Shown here piece after piece: positions 31,544 through 36,387 of a stretch of DNA of 36,387 nt (position 1 is its first letter; each line of letters begins with the position of its first letter). The position numbers and the translations under genes are program-made. Source of the DNA: Candidatus Hermodarchaeota archaeon (lineage in GTDB: Archaea; Asgardarchaeota; Hermodarchaeia; Hermodarchaeales; Hermodarchaeaceae); NCBI GenBank assembly GCA_016840065.1, contig JAEOTB010000042.1, forward strand, positions 1-36,387. Direction: 5' to 3'. The notes below the pieces were generated by a model that worked only from the letters and a program-made list of their open reading frames with translations, ran no database searches and had not been told where the DNA came from.

Positions 31544-32746
31544 CTAGTAGAAGGAGGGTTGCTGTTCGTAGACGTGCTTGGGAGGTTTCATTTTCCCAGT
31601 TTTTTCTGGTGATAGCACTTCTACAAGCTCGTAGTCTCGTTTCCCTAGTCCGTATTTTTCAGCATAGTCTATTACTAGGTAGGGATCTTTCATTTCACCC
31701 CAAATCCGTTGGAATGGATGGAGTTTTGCCTTCGGATCAAGGTTTGTGTGTTTGAAATAGGGAGGAATTGCCTGCTCGATTAGACCTTCTTGGGCTATGA
31801 GGTCTAATGTTGCCATATCGACGGCGACAATATCATGGCTCGCAATTAACCCTATTTCCGGAACGATTATGGGTTGACAAAGACCCATACAATCGCAGTG
31901 GGGAGTGATTTGTAGTGCAAAGTTTAGGTAGAAACATTTGTTCTTGTCGAAGGTATCTAAGACTTGCTTTGTCGCAACTGCCATCATTTCCTGGAATGAG
32001 CTGAACGTTTCAGGGAGCACCTGAAAGGACCCGACATCTTTGTCAACTTTGAGGCATTCCATACAAAGGGAGTTGCGGCAGTTAAACATGACAAATCCCA
32101 TTTTGTGCTTTTCCTTATCATAGCGTAAAGCATTGTAAGGACAGGATTTGACGAGTTTCTCAGCATGTTCAGGTGTGCATTTATCCGCATCCCAGAACGG
32201 AACTGCGTATATGACTCCATGAATCTTTTGCCAACGTGAAGGTCCAGAGTAAGCGCCCAAGGCTAGATTCTTTATTGCACCGCCGTAGCAGCAGGCACCG
32301 TGGCCTTTTGCATGCGTTAGGTCGATTAATGCGTCAGCGTCGTGCATGACGCCACCCAGGTCTAAGTCCTCGACATTGGCAAAGTCTACCTTGACCGATT
32401 TTGTATACCCGTCTTTGACTCCAGCAACAGGGATGATTGGGCACCCGCAGGTCTCGGCTGTGTAACCCCGGTCAGCGGCATTGTAGACTGAAGTCGGATT
32501 ATCAGTGATAAAGGGCCAGCCACCAGCCTCTTTCACGGCTTTTACAACTCGCCGGACGAAAAACACTGGGACTGTTTGATAGCCATCTTGGAATCCTAGA
32601 TGCATCTTTATGGCTACTTTGTCTTTTTCTTCGATGGTTGAGAAGTCTAGTTTCTCGATGATTTTGTCCATCTTTGCTCCGAGGGAGGCAAATAGAGCGT
32701 CTCGGCCCTGTTGGATAGAGCCAAAATACACCTTTGTTTTAGCCAT
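31544..32746 (-). CDS. DUF362 protein with ferredoxin-like cysteines
   Basis: 400 residues, DUF362 family. Visible: KVAIKMHLGF, FITDNPTSVYNAADRGYTAE, DALIDLTHAKGHGACCYGGAIKNLALG (the family core), CTPEHAEKLVKSCPYNAL and NCRNSLCMECL (ferredoxin-like cysteine groups), and PHCDCMGL... IVPEIGLIASHDIVAVDMATLDLI. DUF362 proteins are common in anaerobic archaea and bacteria and often carry 4Fe-4S clusters; their reaction is not established. The C-terminus ends in a short tail without a membrane segment. The start is ATG 32746; GTG 32755 is the alternative. A TATA-like box and a palindrome sit just upstream, suggesting regulated expression. Confidence 0.85.
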   Translation of the reverse strand: MAKTKVYFGSIQQGRDALFASLGAKMDKIIEKLDFSTIEEKDKVAIKMHLGFQDGYQTVPVFFVRRVVKAVKEAGGWPFITDNPTSVYNAADRGYTAETCGCPIIPVAGVKDGYTKSVKVDFANVEDLDLGGVMHDADALIDLTHAKGHGACCYGGAIKNLALGAYSGPSRWQKIHGVIYAVPFWDADKCTPEHAEKLVKSCPYNALRYDKEKHKMGFVMFNCRNSLCMECLKVDKDVGSFQVLPETFSSFQEMMAVATKQVLDTFDKNKCFYLNFALQITPHCDCMGLCQPIIVPEIGLIASHDIVAVDMATLDLIAQEGLIEQAIPPYFKHTNLDPKAKLHPFQRIWGEMKDPYLVIDYAEKYGLGKRDYELVEVLSPEKTGKMKPPKHVYEQQPSFY

Positions 32747-32760
32747 TATAACCACGAACT

Positions 32761-32779
32761 ATTCTCAGTAAGTGAGAAT
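32761..32779. promoter_or_regulatory. Operator-like palindrome before the DUF362 gene
   Basis: Perfect 7-bp arms ATTCTCA and TGAGAAT with a 5-nt centre, 15-33 nt before ATG 32746. It is centred about 22 nt downstream of the TATA-like box, i.e. over the expected transcription start, a usual site for an archaeal repressor. Confidence 0.45.
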
Positions 32780-32786
32780 ACTGGTG

Positions 32787-32796
32787 CATTATATGA
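32787..32796 (-). promoter_or_regulatory. TATA-like box of the DUF362 gene
   Basis: TCATATAATG on the minus strand, 41-50 nt before the ATG, next to the palindrome at 32761-32779. Confidence 0.45.
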
Positions 32797-32824
32797 TAAA
32801 AACATTACCATATAGTGAGAAAAA

Positions 32825-34009
32825 TCATCTGATTCGGCTTTTCAGTTCCTGAAGGGCAGACGGTATCTGTTCTAGTTTTTCCGGTCGACTCTTTGCAGTT
32901 AGTATCACATCATCGTCGATCTTGAGGACACGAAGTTCAGGGCAAGAGAAAAGTGGAGAAATATCAACCCTTTCTAAGGGATTGCCTTGAAGCTCAATTT
33001 GCTGGATTTTGGGGCAATGTTGTAGGCCCCAGAGATCTATATCACTCAGCTTGTTTTCTGAGAGGGTTAGGAATTGCAGGTTTTGACTGTGTTGCAAGTT
33101 ATCTAGCTTTATATCCTTCAACCGATTTCCAGCAAGATCGAGTGTTCTCAACCCTGAGCAATTACGAAGAGCCCGAATATCGATTCTGATTAGCTGGTTA
33201 CCCCTGAGAGATAGCCTCTGTAAATCTGTACAATTTCGCAGAGGTTCAAGTTCAATATTGGCTAATTGGTTCCAGCTAAGAGTCAATTCAGCAAGGTCTC
33301 GGCAATACCCCAAGGGATCGATGTCTATCTTCTCAAGTTTGTTTAGAAATAAATGAAGAGCCTGAAAATCCTGACACTTACTAAGGGGCTTCAGGTCAAC
33401 TCTAGTTAGCTTATTACGATAGAGATCGAGGGACTGAAGGTTTGTACAACTCTTGAGGGGATCAAGGTTTACTTTTACTAGTTTGTTTCCTGCAAGGTTC
33501 AGGGTTTGGAGACTACTACAGTTGCTGAGTGGAGTAAGGTTTATCGTTCTTAGGTGATTTTCTGAAAGATCAAGCTCTAACAGGCTAGGACACTCTTGAA
33601 GAGGCTTTAAGTCTACGGTGGAGATACGGTTGAAAGAAAAAGATATTGATTGTATTCTAGGACCTTGTAGAAGCCTGAGATTTACCTTTGATAACAGGTT
33701 TTCAGAGAAGTCAACCTCTCGAAGACTAGGGTGTCTCCTTAAGGGACTCAATGCAACACGTTTCAATTCATTAGCACGGAGATCTAGCACTTGTAGTTTT
33801 AGGCATCTTTTCAGAGGGCGGAGGTCAATCTTCTGAATACCATTCCCAGCAAGAAATAACACCTGCAATTCGGAACACGCTTCAAGTTGGGAAAGATCAA
33901 TCGAGGCTATTCCAAGAAGGCTGAGTTTAATCGTAGTTTCCTGTGTTGAAATTCTTGTGTCAATGGTTTTCCCTGAACTAGTAGTGAAAGAAAGAAGCGC
34001 TGTTTTCAT
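32825..34009 (-). CDS. Leucine-rich-repeat protein, 24-residue period
   Basis: 394 residues. After a short N-terminal beta segment (MKTALLSFTTSSGKTI) there are about 14 repeats of a 24-residue unit, roughly LxLxxNxLxx(I/V)(D/N)LxPLxxCxxLQx, for example LDLSENHLRTINLTPLSNCS. The unit length and the LxPLxxC core make an uninterrupted solenoid. Most repeats keep a cysteine at position 19 and PL at 15-16. There is no signal peptide or membrane segment, so it is cytosolic. LRR solenoids bind proteins; in Asgard archaea and eukaryotes they often partner small GTPases, which is only a possibility here. AGGAG 8 nt before the ATG fixes the start. It stands alone between DUF362 and tnpB. Confidence 0.88.
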   Translation of the reverse strand: MKTALLSFTTSSGKTIDTRISTQETTIKLSLLGIASIDLSQLEACSELQVLFLAGNGIQKIDLRPLKRCLKLQVLDLRANELKRVALSPLRRHPSLREVDFSENLLSKVNLRLLQGPRIQSISFSFNRISTVDLKPLQECPSLLELDLSENHLRTINLTPLSNCSSLQTLNLAGNKLVKVNLDPLKSCTNLQSLDLYRNKLTRVDLKPLSKCQDFQALHLFLNKLEKIDIDPLGYCRDLAELTLSWNQLANIELEPLRNCTDLQRLSLRGNQLIRIDIRALRNCSGLRTLDLAGNRLKDIKLDNLQHSQNLQFLTLSENKLSDIDLWGLQHCPKIQQIELQGNPLERVDISPLFSCPELRVLKIDDDVILTAKSRPEKLEQIPSALQELKSRIR

Positions 34010-34108
34010 CGGTCAAACTCCTTAGTTTTGTAACACTGTTACTCGTTTAAGGGTAAATTCTTTTCCAAAAATGAGGAAAGAGAGAAGGCGGAGAAGAAAC
34101 CCGACACC

Positions 34109-34181
34109 GTTGTCCAAATCCTATCCAACTTGGGCGTAGGGCCCGTGTTGGTGTTTGGTTCCTGCATCATGGGCGGGCACC
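34109..34181 (-). ncRNA. TnpB right end / omega-RNA 3' scaffold, copy 2
   Basis: Minus-strand counterpart of 1632-1704: conserved ATGATGCAGGAACC block, a 27-nt hairpin (34125-34151) with arms CCAAC/GTTGG and inner GGGC/GCCC, 16 nt of spacing, and terminal TTGGACAAC ending at 34109. The hairpin sequence differs from copy 1, but pairing is kept. The guide would start at 34108 and run toward the LRR gene's upstream region. The RNA's 5' end is not placed. Confidence 0.65.
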
Positions 34182-35386
34182 ACCCCCTGGGGGGTTGTCA
34201 CCTCCCGCCTCAGCCAAGCGTTTAGGGTCTCCGCCCAACTGGCGGCGACCAACAACCATAGAAGGTTAAGAGCAGAGTTCAGGTCTCGCGCAATGGCTAG
34301 TCCACACATTCGACAGCGGTAGATTCGCTCTGATAAGGAAATAACTTCTTTGATGTGACCACACCTCGAGCAGCGCTTAGAAGATGGGTAGAAGCGGGAA
34401 GCCTGATAGAGTCGAGAGCCGTACCATCTCGTCTTGTAGGTGAGTTGTCGACGTAGCTCCCCAAACCCCGCATCAGAGATAGCTCTTGCGAGCCTGTGAT
34501 TCTCGAGCATTTCCTCCACACAGAGGTCCTCGATTATAATGACTGACTTGGTTTTCGCCAGCCACGCTGTGACCTTATGGAGGGTGTCTCCTCTGATGTT
34601 GGCGATGCGGGCGTGGAGCCGCTGGAGCCTGAGGCATACTTTTGCCCGGTTTCTACTGCCCCTCTGCTTTCTGGAGAAGCTACGCTGGGCTCTGCGGAGC
34701 TTGCGATCATAACGAGAAAGAGCCCTAGGGTTCGGGAACTTTGTGCCATCAGAAACCGTTAGGAGGGTTTCCAGCCCCCAATCAGCCCCCGCCTGAGGTC
34801 CCGTGTTTTCGGGTACTGTGATGCGTTCTTCCACCTGCACCGATACAAACCACCTGCCTGCCTTCTCCGAGACCGTTGCAGAAAGCACCCGACACCAAAA
34901 GTTCTTGCTGGGCAAGTAGCCCCGCTCCTTCAGACGAATGATGCCGAGTCGGGGGAGCTGGATGCGGTCATTGAAGACTCTTATAGTTCCAGTGAGGCGG
35001 AAGGAGCCCACACCCCGTTTACGGGACTTATAACGGGGGAAGCCGGGTTTCTCCCCATTTTTGAGGCGGCGGAAAAAGTGCCGGAAAGCTCGATCTAGGT
35101 CCCGCAGGGCTTCTTGGGGTGCGCACTTGGACACCTCATACATCCAGGGGAACTGGATGGCTTTGAGTTGGTTGAGTTGGCGGTGGAGCTCCATAGCATT
35201 GGACGATTTTCCAGTCTTCTGGTATTGGCTGAGCTTTTGTGTGAGCCCCCAATTGTAAGCGAAGCGAGCAGTTCCCGAGTGCCGGGAGAGGAGGGTTCGT
35301 TGTTTGTGGTTGGGACGGAGCTCCGTCTTGTAACCTCTGAGGATGAGCATGTTAGGGTTTCGGACGAGGGCTTTAGCTAGGACCAT
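34121..35386 (-). CDS. tnpB: TnpB (IS200/IS605 OrfB) RNA-guided nuclease, copy 2
   Basis: A 421-residue close homolog of copy 1, aligning without gaps. RuvC residues D202 (GADWG), E286 (IIIEDL) and D368 (ARDLNSA) and the zinc-finger cysteines 339/342/358/361 are intact, so it should be active. The start is ATG 35386, matching copy 1 (GGAAAAATGGTC, MVL); the 15-residue longer frame to 35431 has no counterpart there. The catalytic core is nearly identical, while differences concentrate in surface segments such as the region after the final catalytic glutamate (LCVEEMLENHRLARA against LHIECMRKNHRIAGA). No TnpA gene is adjacent. It overlaps its own RNA-like right end at the 3' side. Confidence 0.95.
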   Translation of the reverse strand: MVLAKALVRNPNMLILRGYKTELRPNHKQRTLLSRHSGTARFAYNWGLTQKLSQYQKTGKSSNAMELHRQLNQLKAIQFPWMYEVSKCAPQEALRDLDRAFRHFFRRLKNGEKPGFPRYKSRKRGVGSFRLTGTIRVFNDRIQLPRLGIIRLKERGYLPSKNFWCRVLSATVSEKAGRWFVSVQVEERITVPENTGPQAGADWGLETLLTVSDGTKFPNPRALSRYDRKLRRAQRSFSRKQRGSRNRAKVCLRLQRLHARIANIRGDTLHKVTAWLAKTKSVIIIEDLCVEEMLENHRLARAISDAGFGELRRQLTYKTRWYGSRLYQASRFYPSSKRCSRCGHIKEVISLSERIYRCRMCGLAIARDLNSALNLLWLLVAASWAETLNAWLRREVTTPQGVVPAHDAGTKHQHGPYAQVG

Positions 35387-35617
35387 TTTTCCACTCCGAC
35401 TTGTTCTTACTAGTCTAAGTGAGTCTTTCACATTTTAACTCCCGGTATTACCCAGCACTAGACCTTACGATATAAGTGGAGGTCTTCCAGAGGAACTAAT
35501 CGATAATAGAGGGTAACCGACGAGTGGGTGTTTTATTACACTGGATTTTTACGCTACAAAGAACCATTCACATCTGTAGGTAAATTCCATCTAAAGAGTA
35601 TTAAAAGAAGAAGTGGT

Positions 35618-35662
35618 GAAGGGGAAGTGCCTCGACACCCTCTGCGAGGACGATTCCCCTTC
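35618..35662. repeat. 45-nt nested inverted repeat
   Basis: Perfect 9-bp outer arms GAAGGGGAA (35618-35626) and TTCCCCTTC (35654-35662), with a second stem inside, CCTCG (35630-35634) / CGAGG (35645-35649), around a 10-nt loop. It is about 230 nt upstream of the tnpB copy 2 start. It could be the subterminal palindrome of that element's left end or an independent RNA hairpin. Confidence 0.6.
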
Positions 35663-35723
35663 GAGACCAGTGCATCCGGCTATACGGTTGCTGCTGGTGT
35701 TTGTGGACCTACGTGCCTTCAAA

Positions 35724-35741
35724 GACACACGATTGTGTGTC
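35724..35741 (-). terminator. Hairpin after the small ORF pair
   Basis: GACACAC-AATC-GTGTGTC, a perfect 7-bp stem with a 4-nt loop, followed by TTT on the minus strand. It begins 12 nt past the 40-residue ORF's stop, consistent with a terminator, though the T-run is short. Confidence 0.4.
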
Positions 35742-35752
35742 AGAAGTAAGTG

Positions 35753-35875
35753 TTAATGTCGGGAGAGGAGGATCTGAAGTGCTTTGCGCTGGATTGGCCT
35801 TGCTTGCGGGTTGTGGCATCCGGTGAAGGCACGTTCTGCCTGGGGGGCCTTTGTGAAGTTTATTTTTTCTTTCAT
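35753..35875 (-). CDS. Small basic protein (40 residues), unknown
   Basis: A 40-residue ORF beginning MKEKINFTKAPQAERAF and ending KALQILLSRH. It was picked because the ATG is preceded at 5 nt by GGAGGTGAT (35881-35889), a near-perfect complement of the usual archaeal 16S rRNA 3' end and the best ribosome binding site in the window. The residues are basic with one cysteine (TGCHNP). No known family. A promoter (36053-36064) lies upstream and a hairpin just downstream, so it can form a small transcription unit with the ORF at 35901-36002. Coding status rests mainly on the ribosome binding site. Confidence 0.5.
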   Translation of the reverse strand: MKEKINFTKAPQAERAFTGCHNPQARPIQRKALQILLSRH

Positions 35876-35880
35876 TGCAC

Positions 35881-35889
35881 ATCACCTCC
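35881..35889 (-). promoter_or_regulatory. Near-perfect Shine-Dalgarno of the 40-residue ORF
   Basis: GGAGGTGAT, 5 nt before ATG 35875. Its completeness is the main evidence that this otherwise featureless region is translated. Confidence 0.6.
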
Positions 35890-35900
35890 GGTGTTGTTTG

Positions 35901-36002
35901 TTAGTTTATTTTCGTGTGAGGATTAGTCCGTGGGCGAATGCGTTTCGGGCTTGGTGGGGGTTGTGTGTTGGTTTGTTTTGCTTTGAGTTCATTTCTATTC
36001 AT
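35901..36002 (-). CDS. Possible 33-residue basic, proline-rich ORF
   Basis: ATG 36002 to TAA 35901, MNRNELKAKQTNTQPPPSP followed by basic residues. It lies between the TATA-like box at 36053-36064 and the 40-residue ORF. The ribosome binding site is poor, and the sequence is strikingly A/C-rich and G-poor, so this may simply be an unstructured leader for the next ORF. Confidence 0.25.
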   Translation of the reverse strand: MNRNELKAKQTNTQPPPSPKRIRPRTNPHTKIN

Positions 36003-36052
36003 CTCGTGTTCTGCGTGTTTGTTCTCACGCTACGAGAATTGTGGTACACACT

Positions 36053-36064
36053 ATGATATAAATG
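36053..36064 (-). promoter_or_regulatory. TATA-like box for the small ORF unit
   Basis: CATTTATATCAT on the minus strand would start transcription near 36030, at the hairpin TTCTC/GAGAA (36022-36038) that would form the 5' end of the message. Confidence 0.45.
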
Positions 36065-36387
36065 TTCTGGTCTAAGAGAAATAGACACTTATGTATGAGA
36101 TAATACGAATACGTGATGAGGAGATAAGTAATACAGTTGAAAACACACTATAATGTAGGGAGATTATTCAGACTAGCCAGAATAAGTGAACCCGCCCCAT
36201 ACACCTAACCTCATACCCTCTAGTGCAATAGGATCCTCTGGCAAGAACGCGTTAAAACACGTTGTAATCCCTAGAGTATAACCTTGAAAGAGGTAAAAGC
36301 CCGGGGCAGTCCCTCTCCACTACCTCCACCCCGCAGGAGTTTGGTCAGTTGATCGAACTACTAACCTAGAATTCTAATCTACTTGAA
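36065..36387. other. Gene-free end of the window
   Basis: 323 nt in which I see no gene on either strand. The first part is A/T-rich. From about 36290 the composition turns G/C-rich and polar (GCCCGGGGCAGTCCC, CTACCTCCACCCCGC). A short plus-strand frame there (LKEVKARGSPSPLPPPRRS) faintly recalls the tail of some TnpB proteins of another type, but this is too short to call. Confidence 0.4.

Larger units (their letters stand above)
35387..35752. other. Gene-free stretch upstream of tnpB copy 2
   Basis: 366 nt without a convincing gene. It contains the large inverted repeat 35618-35662 and the hairpin 35724-35741. An open frame at 35528-35749 (plus, GTG start) runs straight through both hairpins and has no family resemblance, so I leave it out. 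The left end of the tnpB copy 2 element should lie in this stretch but cannot be placed, because copy 1 has no matching upstream sequence. Confidence 0.5.

Noticed and set aside
35528..35749. Plus-strand 73-residue open frame
   Set aside because: It starts at GTG without a ribosome binding site and runs through two strong hairpins; no family resemblance.
36111..36180. C/D box sRNA candidate (GTGATGA)
   Set aside because: A C-box-like string is present, but there is no CTGA D box at a suitable distance.
36290..36350. Possible tail of a third, different TnpB (KEVKARGSP)
   Set aside because: Only about 20 residues, with no zinc finger or RuvC context and no matching right-end sequence.
1..36387. 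CRISPR array or direct-repeat array
   Set aside because: No regularly spaced direct repeats were seen; the only multi-copy DNA signals are the TnpB ends, the surface gene pair, the 24647-26053 paralogs and the LRR coding repeats.

Overview
The window reads as chromosomal DNA from an archaeon. A glycerol-1-phosphate dehydrogenase (the enzyme that sets archaeal lipid stereochemistry), an archaeal/eukaryal-type prolyl-tRNA synthetase, TATA-like promoters and GGTGA/GGAGG ribosome binding sites support this. A longin-like domain fused to a Yip1-like membrane domain, together with a large leucine-rich-repeat protein, points to an Asgard lineage. That placement is inference; no rRNA or tRNA gene is present to confirm it.

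Layout. 1-320 is the 3' end of a membrane/zinc-ribbon gene. 427-1704 is a lone TnpB (IS200/IS605 OrfB) element with its RNA-like right end. 1755-6230 holds a small membrane protein, threonine dehydrogenase, an O-methyltransferase, a cysteine-rich ferredoxin-like protein, an unknown protein and a QueG-like iron-sulfur protein. 6317-9565 holds an ATP-cone protein, a solo TnpB right end, an ATP-NAD kinase family protein, a DUF1844 protein and egsA. 9666-10736 is the longin/Yip1-like fusion, which appears to start at CTG. 10947-18577 is a tandem pair of about 1230-residue Trp-rich surface proteins. 18813-24168 holds a zinc-ribbon/VWA protein, an acyl-CoA dehydrogenase, an OPT-like transporter and a C_GCAxxG_C_C redox protein. 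24169-24646 is a gene-free structured stretch that may encode an RNA. 24647-27839 is an apparent operon: a small protein with a MoaD-like PPVAGG motif, two tandem paralogs of unknown function, and PolX (X-family polymerase plus PHP). 27873-34009 holds a methyltransferase, proS, a thioredoxin-reductase-like flavoprotein, a DUF362 protein and a 24-residue-period LRR protein. 34109-35386 is a second TnpB element. 35387-36387 has no large gene, but carries two small ORFs, one with a near-perfect Shine-Dalgarno, and a strong 45-nt inverted repeat.

Themes. Many enzymes are iron-sulfur, flavin or cysteine-rich, as expected of an anaerobe. The least explained parts are: (a) the PPVAGG protein with its two paralogs; (b) the longin-Yip1-like fusion; (c) the duplicated surface proteins with a shared cytoplasmic tail; (d) three TnpB right ends, one without a gene, that keep a 27-nt hairpin by compensatory change; and (e) several structured gene-free elements (2266-2325, 24217-24262, 35618-35662).

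Starts were re-chosen wherever a ribosome binding site or paralog comparison favoured an internal codon, so several genes begin downstream of the longest possible frame, and one begins upstream at a non-ATG codon.
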